This document shows positions 20,986 through 33,262 of a DNA stretch of 64,000 nucleotides, one piece after another; position 1 is the first letter of the stretch, and the number at the start of each line of letters is the position of its first letter. Source of the DNA: Camellia lanceoleosa. Taxonomy: Eukaryota > Streptophyta > Magnoliopsida > Ericales > Theaceae. A program made the position numbers and the translations under genes. The notes beneath the pieces are model-generated. The model had not been told where the DNA came from. It saw nothing but the letters and a program-made list of their open reading frames with translations, and did not search any database. Location of the stretch: assembly GCA_025200525.1 (NCBI GenBank), contig CM045762.1, positions 79,171,217 to 79,235,216 on the forward strand, read 5' to 3'.

Positions 20986-22679
20986 TAAAATATATTCTCT
21001 AAGAAAATAAAGTTACCGAAACTAACAATTGTGTTTGGGATTATTAGTTCACAGTAGAGGTGTAACTTGAGTGAGCTCAATCGGATGTAGGATTATATGG
21101 TTACACCACCCAACACAAAACGTCACATTTTTCTTTTTTTCACTCAAAAATTGTTAAATACACTGTAACTGCATTTCAGTTCTTCAATTATTATCTTTTT
21201 CACATTATATAAATTATTTGTTTTGATATTATTAATGATTTTTATAATAAAAAAAAATAGAGTTTAATTGTAACAGATTAATTAACTTAGCTACACCCCA
21301 ATATATATATATATATATATATGAGCACTTCTAGTAATTAAGACAACTCAGGCAATTTTAGTCTAACTCGGATCGGGCTTGGACAACTTTCAGCACAACT
21401 CGAATTGTGTTTAAACAACCTCTTAACCAGTTACACCCTTAGTTCTTAGAATAAAATTACACTTAATGACATTTTTGTTTCATATTTTATTTATTATATT
21501 ATGTAACACAACTGCATATTAAATAATTATAAATCTATCACATCAAATAATAAATAAAATATATAACAGTATTATAATTCTTAAATGATGAGCCGAAATT
21601 TCGTAAGCATAATTGAAAAGATAACTTGACATAGCAAAAGAAAAAAATTGACATGGTTCATTATAATTCTCTCCCTCTTCTAAATTTGAGGGTTTTTTTT
21701 TTTTTTTGTGTCAATAATGTAATAATTGAGTTTTTAATATTAATACATTAGTTGGTTAATATTTTTGGAAATAAATAAAAATTATTAATTAAAATGACCA
21801 AATTTGCCGACGGTTTCCGCACTCAATGGTGTGTGAATTCCGTTTTTCATTTTTCCTTTGGATAAATTGCACCGAATTTTCTTGAGATTTTTTAAAAATA
21901 CAAATGTATTATAGTTTTGACTAATTGAGATTTCTAATTGAATTGAGATTTCTAATTGATCTTTTTTTTTTTTTTCTCAATAAAGTTGAATGTATCGAAA
22001 TTGATGTGCAAGGTGTAAAAACACAAAAATAAATGATATAAAGTATATATTTTCATATAAAAGAATTGATAATATCATTTTTCATCTATATAACTAACAA
22101 ATTATTGATAGAAAGTGGACGAGTTTGGATTTATTAAAATTGGAGATCAAAACTTTACAGGTGAAGTTTGTGTATTGTGAGACTAATTTATACTCATGTT
22201 AATAATCTAAATTGTCTATCTTATATGATAAGTTAAGAAGAATATGCATGCAAACAATTGAGTTGATTAAATGTAAGTAATCATATGATCAATTCAAATG
22301 TATATATATTATAACAAATATAGACTATATTGATTAAAATGATCTAATAGTGTGACAGTCACTGTAAGATCAACTTTATTTTTTACATTAATAATTTTCC
22401 CAATTAATTGTATAAAATGAACAATTTAAATTATCGAAATGAGTTAAAATTAGTCCAATAATAAATCAACTTGACTATAAAATTGAGATTTTCAATTTTA
22501 ATAAATCTGAACTCTCTAACTAGTGCTCTTCTGAAATTTCATGTATGAGATTCAAAGCCTCCTTTGGTGGAATAATTTTTGTATACAGATATGGTATATG
22601 CCATGTAAGACCTTCTACTATTGTAATTGAATTTAACATCTACTACATTTATATTGAGTGTTTGAGGGAATAATACGAG

Positions 22680-22681
<2 letters not shown>
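20986..22681. other. AT-rich intergenic stretch, no gene seen
   Basis: Contains an (AT)n run at about 21301-21322. No recognisable coding sequence or RNA gene. Confidence 0.5.

Positions 22682-22723
<42 letters not shown>
22682..22723 (+). repeat. Compound microsatellite (CA)n(TA)n
   Basis: About 13 CA units followed directly by about 7 TA units. Confidence 0.95.
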
Positions 22724-22785
22724 TTGTGATTGGTGGAAAGTAGTGTCACGTGGTATCCTATTATTATTATACAAAACCTTTTCCC

Positions 22786-23174
22786 TTAGACCATCTCCAA
22801 TGGTTACTCAAACCTTTTATCAAATTTGAATTTGATGAAAAATAAGTCATTTTTATACTCCAACAATTGCATCAAATAAATATCAAATTGAGGATTTCAC
22901 TTTTCTTTCATCAAACTGAGGACCAATATTTCTTTCATCAAATCACTATTCATTGCTGTTGCCGAATGTCCCCCTGGATATCCTCCCAGTTGTTCCTCGG
23001 ATGACCACCTCAAGGCAAAAATCTGTAAAAAAAATTACACTGGCTGGTTGACCCCGGTCGTCTGCCCGGTCGACCGATGAAAAGCCAAAACCCTCCGTTG
23101 GAGCACTTGATATCAAAGGAAGCTTTTACTCACATTTGGTGAAAAAATTGATGCACCGTTAGAGATGCTCTTAG
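22786..23174. repeat. MITE-like element with CATCTCCAA-type ends (about 390 bp)
   Basis: The left end TTAGACCATCTCCAATGG pairs with the inverted right end CTAAGAGCATCTCTAACGG. Such AGAGCATCTCYAAC termini are common in eudicot MITEs. Inside is a less AT-rich segment (about 22960-23095). No coding capacity, and the target duplication is not clear. Confidence 0.6.
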
Positions 23175-23823
23175 ATGAAGTTGGATATGATCGTTTTATT
23201 GTCTCGGGTTAAGTTACCCTTCATATTAGCATCTCTATACTCATTTATTCACCTTTTGTGAGCCCAAATTTGAAATCACATTGATGATCCGAACCATCTA
23301 CTTTGTAGGTTCCGTAATAAAGATCATCCATGCAAAAAATTAATTTTATCAGATATTTATAAACATAAGAACAAATTATATTTTGTTTTATAAAATGAAT
23401 AACAAATAGAATTGTAAACTTAAACCATTCATTTTGTAAAACAAAAAGTGATTTATTTATGTGTTTATAATTGTCTAATAAATCTAACTTTTTGTGTGAA
23501 TAACATTTTATTGTAAAATTTATAAGATAGACGGTTTAGATCATCAAAATGAATCTGAATTAAGGCCCACAAGAGAAGTATAGATGAATATGGAAGATAA
23601 AGTATGAAGGGGAGTTTATCCTTATAGTCTCTATCTATATCATTTATTACTAGCATATTACCTGTATTATGCACGGATATAATAAATAATTAAAAATTAG
23701 TTTTAAAATTAAAATAATAATATAAAATTTATTTAAAATATGTAGTAAAAATGATTTATAATCAATTAAATTTTATTTATTTTTATCAGAGTTACACATA
23801 AGAGAAGGTTGTATTCTAAAATG
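23175..23823. other. AT-rich intergenic stretch, no gene seen
   Basis: No feature recognised on either strand. Confidence 0.5.
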
Positions 23824-24083
23824 TGAGTATTTGGGAAGTGGTTTTTATGTAGTTTTTTTAATTGTAGGATATTATTGGAGATTTTTTTTTTTTTTTTTTT
23901 TTCTGTTTGGAAAGATAGTTGAGCTTTTTTGTGGTTGGATGTGATGTTTGTGAGAGAAAAAGTGAAATGATTATGGGGTTGGATGTGATATTTTGTTTGG
24001 ATTTTTTTTTTTTTTGCAAAAAGTTTGTCTTTTTGTGAAAAAAAAAAAAAAAAAAACCAAGTCCCAAACTTCCCAAACACCTA
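23824..24083. repeat. Small inverted-repeat element with long T and A runs
   Basis: The left end GAGTATTTGGGAAGTGG pairs with the inverted right end TAGGTGTTTGGGAAGTTTGG. Between them are a 22-T run, a 15-T run and an A run that can fold back. The ends resemble the GTGTTTTGGGAAGTTGG termini of the 3-bp-duplication MITEs, so it may be a distant relative. Confidence 0.45.
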
Positions 24084-25235
24084 AGTTTTTAATAAAAATT
24101 ACATGTCATAATTTAATTGGTAAAAAAAAAAAAAAATTACAAAAATTATATTTATGATAAAATATAAATATATTTCATTTTTTTTGAAAATTTCGTAATT
24201 TTAATTTAGTATATGATAGTAGTAAATTACATTTATTAATATACAATTTTTTTCCTTATTTTGTAAAACTTAAAAATTTATCTACTCCAAATTGTAAATT
24301 GTCTTACGTCATAACTTTTTCATAAAAATAAATTATGATTGACTTGTGGTATTTGACTAAAATATTTGAAGAGAGTTAGAAGTTAGTTAACTCACTATTT
24401 TGTCATGGCCATTAAAAATTATCTTTATTGGTTCCTGGCTATAGGAGCTAGTTTGAGAGTTCTTATATTGGATTAAATATTAAGAATGAGTCTAGAAAAT
24501 TAAGTTCAAGTCAATTTTTTATAACAATTATTGGTTTAAGCTTATAATACATCATATTTTAATAACTCAATATCATAAAAAAAAAATTTAATATTTACGG
24601 TGCTTTTCATTAATTAATAATTTTTTTTATAAATATTAAGAGAATTACATTTGAACAAATTCTAACATAAAATTTTTAAAACTATATATATTTTCTTTGA
24701 CTCTATCACTAATCTTTGAGATAACAACTAAAACAAATTCCAATCATTATTATGTGGAGGGACATGTGTGATAAGAGTTTGTAGTACACAACTTTAAAAA
24801 ATAATATTAATTAAAAAAAAGTCAAAAAAAAGTAAAGAAATTTTAAAAAGTAATTTATTCAACTTTATGTTATGTTTGATTCATAGATTTAAGTAGGAAT
24901 TTGAAAAGATTAAAAAAAAAAATTAGTAGGTGAAATACGAATGAAATATTTATATTTTATCTAATTTCACATGCCTTTTCATTGTTCCTTTCAAAATTCC
25001 TATCCAAAACCATGAACCAAACAAATCATCAATATTTGAAAGGAGTTTTGAATCTTTTATTGTAATGATATACATTATCTAAAAAATATATTTTAAAAAA
25101 AATAAAAAAATAAAAAACAAAATTATAAGGATCATGGGTCAATGATCTTGTAATAATTTATTGTTCTAGTAATATTACAGACCCACACTTTTACCTACAA
25201 TGATGTGACAATGGAGTTGAGCCTCATGTCATTCA
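24084..25235. other. AT-rich intergenic stretch, no gene seen
   Basis: No recognisable gene or structured repeat. Confidence 0.5.
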
Positions 25236-25550
25236 GAGGTGTTTTGAAAAGTTGGTAAAAAGCTGATTTTTGGCTTTTCACCAAGCTTTTTAGCTTTTTG
25301 GAAAGTTGGTAAAAAGCTCGCTTTTAGCTTTTTATTTTAATATTTGTTTATGATGTCAAATCAAATTACAATGACCAAAACACCCTTACCTAACATAAGA
25401 AATTTATTTTTTTATTTTTTTGTTTTTTTGTCATAGGCCCCAATTTGTAATTTCACACTTGCGTTTTTATAACTTTCCAAACCAATTTTGTTGCGTTTTT
25501 GGACCTTAGATAAAAAACGTGGCTTTTTTCGAAAGTTTCCAAAACGGCAC
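25236..25550 (-). mobile_element. MITE with 3-bp target duplication, copy B (315 bp)
   Basis: The left end GAGGTGTTTTGAAAAGTTGG and the inverted right end GTGCCGTTTTGGAAAC match copy A turned around. It is flanked by TCA on both sides (25233-25235, 25551-25553). No coding capacity. Confidence 0.7.
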
Positions 25551-26671
25551 TCAGTGTATAACAAATCAAGAGTTGGCACATACGATATCACATTATTGTG
25601 GTTGTTTTTTATGAGTGTCAAACATTCTCTTGATTGTTCATTTAGACTTTTTATAGCACTTATGAAACATGTTGGATCCCATTAATTCTTTTTTTTTTTT
25701 TTAATCTCAATTGTCAATTAAACAAACTAAAATTATTATTATTATTTTTTTGGACTCAAATTGCTAAAAAGTGACTTTTGCTAAAACAAATAGAAATAAA
25801 ATGTTATTTTTTCTATTAAAACCGATGGTTCATATAATATTTTTTTTTATTAAAAAAATGAGAGTTATAGGTGATAATTTATTGATCATCTAAAATTATT
25901 TTCAGATTAAATGAGAATATCATTCTAAATTTCCTTCTTTTTTTTATTTTATTTTTTATCCAGATACTTATATTTTTTAAGAAATTTAATTTAATTATAT
26001 TTAAATTATTTTATGACATTATAAAATATAATTTTTTTTAATATCAACTTATTTGATGATTCCTTTCTAAAATGTGTATTTTTTAAACATAATAAAAAAA
26101 AAATTCTATTGAAAAAACTAAAGCATATTGCTTTTAATTTTGTTCACTAATATTGAAATTTTAATTAATCTTATTTATTATTAAAAAAATAATTATATAT
26201 ACAATTTTGTTTCAATTGCTCAGGTTATTTGGTGTCTCTACCCAAGTCCACTCAAATTCATTCGAAGTTTTAAATTTTACGTAAATACTCATTGAATTAA
26301 AAATTATGTTACCCAATCTTTAAAAAATTTCAGACTTGACTTGAATTACTTAGATTAAATTCATTTGAATTTACGACTCTAGCAAGGGGTTAAAAGTTTT
26401 ATGATTGAAATTGTGATAAATTAAAAATTAATACATAAATTATGATAAAATTGTAAAGCTTAAATTATAAATTTCAATATTTTTTTGGTTTCATAACTTA
26501 TATACAAAAATATAATTATTTATATTATTTTATATAAAAATATTTTATTATTTGTTTCACATTCCATAGTACGAAATTTCACTAGTAATATATATAGATT
26601 TGTTATGATTTTATGTCCTTATTGCTTATTAGTAGGTCTATTTCTATATATAAATTTACAATCCCGGTGGA
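25551..26671. other. AT-rich intergenic stretch, no gene seen
   Basis: No recognisable gene or structured repeat. Confidence 0.5.
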
Positions 26672-27064
26672 GAGCCCGAATATAGGAGCTCGAATTTGGC
26701 TCGAAATTAGGAGGAAGAAGCAGAAGAAGGAGGAGAAGAAGAACGAGAAGAAAAACTGGACTGGAGGGGCCAACAAAATCGGGCGGAGGTGGCGGTGGAG
26801 ATGGAGGTGGAAGCGCAGGTGGAGGCGGAGGCGGGCGAAGGCAGAGGCGGAGGCGGGGCTGCGATGCCGATGAAGGACGAGCGACGAGCTGCGATGATCG
26901 GCCGACGAGCTACGACGCTGACGAGCTGCGACGACGACGACTCTATTTCTCTCTCTCTCGCCTCTGCTCTTCTCCTGTGTTCAACGGAAAAAAAAAAAAA
27001 AAGAAACTCAAAACGACGTCGTTTTGGGTTTCGAGCCAAATTCGAACCCCTAATTTCGGGCCCT
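26672..27064. repeat. Inverted-ended element with a GC-rich GGAGGCGG core (about 390 bp)
   Basis: The left arm (GAGCCCGAATATAGGAGC, then CGAATTTGGCTCGAAATT) is mirrored by the right arm (26672-26710 against 27026-27064). The core is strikingly GC-rich for this window, with a GGCGGTGGAGATGGAGGTGG-like purine repeat at about 26785-26860 and clustered GACGAGCTGCGA motifs after it. Open frames there are low-complexity and do not look like a real protein. It could be a MITE or a small element carrying a captured GC-rich piece. Confidence 0.5.
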
Positions 27065-28686
27065 CAAACATTATTCATAAATTTAATAGAAATGTTTTGG
27101 AGCTTTTAAAAGAGAGCTCTACGAAGAGCTCTAATGGGTGAATGGGATCCACTTATAATGTGATGTTCATGTTTGTTTTTTTGTTTTTTATTGTCGTTTT
27201 TTTATTCAATAATGCTTGAGACTACTAAAAATGGTGTTCTAAAAGTACCACTAATGACGTGGCAATAGGCGGGATCCACTGCTTGTGTCTTGTTTTTTTT
27301 TTTTTTAAAAAGTGTTTGCCAACTCAGTGGTGCTTTAGAGTACCACGTTTAGTGGGATGTATCATTATCGTAAATTGTATTTGAATAAATAAAAATATAT
27401 ATATATATATATAAACATCTATAAACATGGACGAGTGGTGTGCAGTGCACCATCATACATAAAAAATAAAGATAAATAAAAAAAGGTGGTGTCAGAGGAT
27501 GGAATGGCCAATCTTGAGGCACGTTTTGATTATTATTCCAATGTCACGCCGACAAAGTGGGGTCCACTTATTTACTCTACTAGGCTCACTTTATTAAAGT
27601 TTACAACCGCCGTCTATTATTATTATTATTATTATACAAAAATGTTATATATGTGGTGTGGTTTTGCCCGTTCATTCTTTTACTTTTTTTCAAACAATGG
27701 ACTTTAAAAAATTTATTAAATATTTTGTAGGAAAAATTAGAAATAAAATTTATAAGATTTAATTCTTATAATAAAATAAATTTTAATTTTTTAATTTTAT
27801 TATTTTAAATTTTAATGTTTTTTGGCATAAAAGAGAGTATTTTAGTCCAAAATGGAGGCTAGGATTGGAGGAAAAAAACAGTTTTCTTTTTTTTTTTTTT
27901 TTGGTTGACAGCTATATAGCAATGCCCTATTTTAGTCATCAAACTCAATAAAAAATAATATTTTAAACATTTTATGTATATCGATATTGAATTTAATAAT
28001 TAAAATATCATTTTTTGGGGTCAATTTTACTTATAGAAATAGTTGATGATTTAAATTAAAAACAAATTAAAATATTAAGATTTATATTGACAAAATTAAA
28101 ATTTCAATATTCATTTTATTATAACGGTCAATTTTTTCCCTATTTTGCACAATATTTTTATGAATATAAAATTTACATTATATGAGTTTTTTTTAAATCT
28201 TTAACATTTTTGTTATTTTCCAGTTCAAAATGGCCTTGGAGTACTATCATGCAGCATAAGCATTAGAGTCCCAAAAAGTTAAGGACTTAGAATTTTCCCA
28301 CAACAAAATTATGTGATTGAGATTTAACTATAAATTTACATTAGGAATTAATGTTTATTGATAAAATTCTCCAAAATAAAATAAAATAATGGTAGCATTA
28401 CTTTTATGTTCTGTTTGATTGAAAGATTTAGGTAGAAATTTAAAAAATAAAAATAAAAAATATGTATAAAATTAAGTTAAATATAAATATACTTTATTTA
28501 TATTTCATCATTTTTTTTCCTTTCTCTTTATAAATCTCACCACAAATTCTTAAACAAAACACCGCCTTAAAAACTACTCTCCTCATCATAGCAAATGCAA
28601 AAACGAACCCCTCCCAATCTTCCAAAACCCTGCCACGGCCTAGTATGGCTATAATGAATTTGGCTACCAATAATAATTTATAGAAA
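27065..28686. other. AT-rich intergenic stretch, no gene seen
   Basis: Includes an (AT)n run near 27394-27412 and a (TTA)n run near 27615-27636. Palindromic GAGCTC motifs around 27110-27130 may belong to a degraded repeat. No gene recognised. Confidence 0.45.
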
Positions 28687-29014
28687 AATGATCCGGATCC
28701 CCTTTTCTCCAAACTCCCTTGACCCTCTTTCTCTGATTAGCCTTTTTTTTTTTTTTTTTTTTCCCTTCTCCTCTAACCACTAGCCGCCACGTGTGTGTGG
28801 GGGATAGGGGTGATGATTGGAGGGAGTCTCAATCACTTCCCTTTTTAATGCTTGGGACCCTTTTGGGGGGTCACCCCCTCACCCCCGTTTCCCACGTGGC
28901 GGGAGGTGATTGGAAGAGCAGGAAAAAAAAGAAAAAGAAAAAGAAAAAGAAAATGTAATCAATGAGAGAGAGAGGGGGTCAAAGGGGATGGAGAGAAAAG
29001 GGAGATGAATCATT
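28687..29014. repeat. Fold-back MITE-like element (328 bp)
   Basis: The left end AATGATCCGGATCCCCTTTT and the inverted right end AATGATTCATCTCCCTTTTC lead into arms of roughly 130 bases. Each arm contains a CT-rich/GA-rich part, a long T run (left) or A-rich run (right), and a G-box-like site (GCCGCCACGTG near 28782-28792; CCCACGTGGCGG near 28891-28902). Only a short unpaired loop remains. Confidence 0.65.
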
Positions 29015-29564
29015 GTTGTTAAATAATTAAAGTTAATTTCACTTTTATTTTTTAAATTATAATAATTTTTTCATTTTATTTATAAATTATCAATTTTATT
29101 TATTTAATCTCTAAAATTCTTATTTTAATGTGATTTAATTAAAAACAATTGTACAAATTAATAATCATTAAAACTTTATTACACTTGTACTAATTTTCAA
29201 ACAAACATGACTTGAATAATCTTATTCTATTCGCATCAGATTAGGAGATATTTTGAGTATTTTATTCTATTTTCTTAGGAAATATCTGAGAGGATGATTA
29301 TTGACCACATCATTCTTGAATTATTATAATAATAATTGTTATTATAATAAAAGGGGATTAGTTCGTTTGTCACAGAGATATATTCAGTATAATCTAAGCC
29401 ACATTTTCTATGGTCTCCAATCAATCAAGTACGGGACTTCCAACCTTTTTTAAAACAAAGAATCATCAAGCCTCAACTCATATTTGACTAATAAAATGAA
29501 TTCCTTAAAAAAGAAAGAAAAATAACAATGTGATAATGATATTTTTTAAATTGAAATAATTTGA
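29015..29564. other. AT-rich intergenic stretch, no gene seen
   Basis: No recognisable gene or structured repeat. Confidence 0.5.
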
Positions 29565-29975
29565 TTTGAGTTTTTTGAATTAAGTTTTTTGAAAATTAAG
29601 TTTTTTTATTTTCATGTTTTTTTTTTGTTTTTAATGAATATTTTTAAAATTTTAATTTTTTTTTTTTTACTTTTTTAGATAAACCTTACTTAGATGTATT
29701 TAAAAAATAAAAAATTTATGAAAAAATATTTTAAAAAATTAATAAATACAAAAAATGTACTGAATTCTCGTATGTTTTTGTATTTTGGGTATTTAGTGAA
29801 TTTTTAAAAAGTTTTTTTCACAATTTTTTTTACTTTTTAGGTATATTTATGTTAGGTATGTTTAAAAATCAAAAAAATTACTTAAAATATTAAAAAAATT
29901 CAATAAAAACAAAAAAAGCACGAAAACAAGAAAGTATAATTTTTTGAAAAATATTTTTAAAAAACTCTAACCAAG
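29565..29975. repeat. Hairpin-bearing MITE-like element, copy 3
   Basis: Same family as 7200-7625 and 20530-20985, more diverged. Paired motifs lie at about 29671-29713 and 29828-29873 (TTACTTTTTAGGTATATT...GTATGTTTAAAAATC). The ends TTTGAGTTTTTTGAATTAAG and ...AAAAACTCTAACCAAGC are inverted to each other. Confidence 0.55.
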
Positions 29976-30114
29976 CATAATGTTATTTTGTTTTCAAATG
30001 AAAGCATCACAAAAAACTAAATCATTCTACAAAAAATTTACACAAATATCTTTTGCATATCATTATTAAATAAAATAAATAAATTCAAATAGAGCTTAAA
30101 CAACTTTAAAGTTT

Positions 30115-31420
30115 GTGGTTGAGGGTGCTGGTGAAATACCCCAAAAATATAATAAATAAAAATTGTGGTTGATGGAGTTTATGGGCATCTCACATGGTTG
30201 CCTAATTCACCACATACTTTAGTACCTTGATAGTTGGTCAGTTTGAGGGAAATTTTTTTTGAGTCTCTATACGCAACACATGGGTTATTTATTACGTACG
30301 ATTTTCTTAATATGCGCACATGTTAAAAATATATTTTTTTAAAAAATCATAATTAAAAGAGTTTATGAACTTCTCACATATTTGTCTAATTCACTCATAG
30401 TTTGGTATTATGATAATCTATTTGAGGAAAAAAATTTATTGAGTATTTATACGCAACACGTGAATTATATATTATTTAAGATTTTTTTTAATATGTGTTT
30501 TAAAGGCTCATGTTAAAAATGTTGAAAAAAAAATGTGGCCGTGGCCGTGACCATTTAGCATCTCATGTCCTTGTCTAATTCACTTATAGTTTGGTATCGT
30601 GGGGGAATTGAGTATTTATATGTAGCACGTTGGTTATATATATTTAGAATTTTTCTTAATGTATGTTTTAAAAACACATGCTAAAAAAAAATTAAGGCTG
30701 AAAGAGTTTAGCATCTCATGTACTTGTCTAATTCATTCATAGTTTGGTAACCATGATAGTCTACATTTGAGAGGGAGAAAACAAATTGAGTGTTTGTATG
30801 CAACACGTGAATTATATTATTTAAGATCTTCTTAATATGTATTTTAAAAGCACATGTTAAACATCTTAAAACATTGTGATTATAAAAGTATATGGGCATC
30901 TCAGAAGCTTATCCAACTCATCCACTTGTCTAATTCATCCATAGTTTGGTAACCGTGATAGTCTACATTTGAGAGGGAGAAAAAAAATTGAGCGTTTGCA
31001 CGCAACACGTGAATTATATTATTTAAGATCTTCTTAATATGTATTTTAAAAGCACATGTTAAACATCTTAAAACATTGTGATTATAAAAGTATATGGGCA
31101 TCTCACAAGCTTATCCAACTCATCCATAGTTGGGTACCACGAACCTATTTGAGGAAAAAAATTTATTGAATATTCACATTGTTTAAGATCATCTTAATAT
31201 TTATTTTAAAGGCACATGTTAAACAACTTAAAACATTGTGATTGTAAAAGTTTATGGGCATCTCGCAAGCTTGTCCAACTCATCCATAGTTGGGTACCAT
31301 GAACCTGTTTGAGGAAAAAAATTTATTGAGTATTTGTAAATACCATGTGTTATATATTATTAAGGGTTTTTTATTTTTTATTTTTTAGGTCTTCTTAATA
31401 TATTTTAAAAGTGGGAAATT
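30115..31420 (+). repeat. Tandem array, about 7 units of roughly 150-200 bp
   Basis: The anchor phrase GGGCATCTCACAAGCTTATCC or a variant, followed by CCAACTCATCCATAGTTTGG-like sequence, recurs near 30185, 30375, 30565, 30705, 30895, 31095 and 31257. Between anchors are ACGCAACACGTGAATTATAT and TTTAAGATCTTCTTAATATG segments. Units starting near 30740 and 30933 are almost identical over about 190 bases, so array growth there is recent. No protein is encoded. Confidence 0.85.
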
Positions 31421-32270
31421 TTATAATACATGTTTTTTTTGGGAGTGTGTACTAGGTGATTTTGGGAAGGAAGTTAAAAATTAACCTTTTGACTTTTTTT
31501 TAAAAAAAATGTGTAAAAAAGTGAGAGGTGATATAATTTTAAAGAGTTTAAAAGTCAAAAAAATTGACTTTTAACCTCTTGCCAAAAAAGGCACGTTTAT
31601 AGTTTTTAGTTATTATTTAGTTATGACTTATTGTATTATTAGTTATGACTTGATTATGACCAATTGTTGTTATTATAGTGATTATGGCCAAAAATATTTA
31701 TTATTATACTTCAGTTATGACTCATTATATTTTTTTTATTTATAATTTGAAAACGGTTTAGTTATAATATTTGTGATGTCGTCACAAATTACATATGATA
31801 TACACCCGAAAAAAGAATGTGTATAGTAATATGTACATGTTAAAACTGTTTACAAGTATAATTTATTTTTTATTATACTCATTTTAAGTTGAACGTACAA
31901 TTTATTTTAATTTCTTAACACATCCCCTAAAGAGACATATTAACAAAAATCCTATTATTTATGATGTGATACTGTAGAAAAAAATTTCTATGCTTATTTA
32001 CAACCTTAAAATTAATATGCTAGTTTGTATTGATTATTATAATAGTAAGATTTTAATTTGAAAAATATTTTTTATCAGAAAATTCATTTTCCATTAACTA
32101 CATAGAACTGCTTTTTGGCTTATTTTTGTTTTCTATCTTATTAAAAAGTTTTGTCCAAACAAATGAAGTGTAAACCTTAAATCCTACTCAAATGAACAGA
32201 TAATATCATAATTAGAATTGCTTTTTAGTGACTTTTATAGAAAATTGAAAAGGCTAATGTATGTGGAAAG
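31421..32270. other. AT-rich intergenic stretch, no gene seen
   Basis: A short inverted repeat around 31455-31595 (AAGTTAAAAATTAACC... / GACTTTTAACCTCTTGCC) and a TTATGA-rich part (31605-31790) similar to 15100-15360. No gene recognised. Confidence 0.45.
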
Positions 32271-33262
32271 TAGGGTGGGCAAATATTGACTCGCTCCGTC
32301 AAAATTGAATGGCTCAAACCAATCCACTATATAATGAACGGTTTTAATGGTTTGAGCAAACGGACATAGATGTATTTTTCCTAATCCACCAATATTCTAG
32401 AGGATAGGGAATGGAAGACCATTTGACCCAACCCAATCCTCCAACACTTCTAAGTGTGTATTAAAAAACAAGAACATTTTGGGTATGTTTGGTTTAAGTT
32501 TGGGAGATAAAAAGTACGAAAAGTTATTTGGTTTGGTTTTTTTGGAAAGATGTTTTGAAAAATTATTTTGAGAGAGAGTTTTGAAAAAAGTGATTGATTT
32601 GATATGTATGAGAGAGAGATTTGTTTGAAAAACTTGTTTGCTTTACAAGTTTTGGAAAAAAATTTTGGAAAAATTTGTTTGGTTTGAGTTTTTCTGAAAA
32701 CTCATTTGTAGAGAAATTTTTCCAAAATTTTTTTGAGAAATTCAAACCAAATTATATTTGGTATGTATGAAATATGAAAGCTGCACCTTTATTTTTAGAA
32801 AAGATTTAAGCTCACGTAAAATTCATAAAAAAAACTTGACAACATAAAAAAAACTTGACAAGAATGATATAATAATGTCATTATTGTAAATAAATTCATC
32901 TTCAATGGTGTTTTGTTTTAAAGTGAAAGATCCATAATAAGACACATCATTATGTATGAAAATTATATATAAATTTATTATTTGTATAGCACTACTCTTA
33001 TTTTGATTATAAAAAATAAACAATAAAAAATTTTGGGCTCAAAATTGTAAATAATTATTGAAAAATAGTTTTAAAAAATGTTCAAAATAGTAAAGCTCAA
33101 ATTGACAAATCAATCCGCATCTACATACCAACTGGCACTGCATGTTCAATCTTTGTCCGCTAACTAAGCAGAAGAACGCGGATTGATTTTTTTCCATTCG
33201 CCTAAGTTCAGATAGATGATGGATGAGAGCCCATCCAACCCAACTCAATCCACAAGTACCTA
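32271..33262. mobile_element. Degenerate hAT-type element (about 990 bp)
   Basis: The left end TAGGGTGGGCAAA resembles the TAGGGGTG ends of the element at 9319-10059. The right part (GCGGATTGATTTTTTTCC..., about 33178-33262) resembles that element's right subterminal block. Flanks GTGGAAAG (32263-32270) and GTGAAAAT (33263-33270) match at 6 of 8 bases, as an old 8-bp target duplication would. A second inverted-repeat unit (TTTGGTTTAAG... to ...TTCAAACCAAATT, about 32486-32757) seems inserted within it. Confidence 0.5.

Noticed and set aside
26613..27109. Three frames rich in R, E, K or S
   Set aside because: Low-complexity products of the GGAGGCGG repeat; no domain and no consistent frame.
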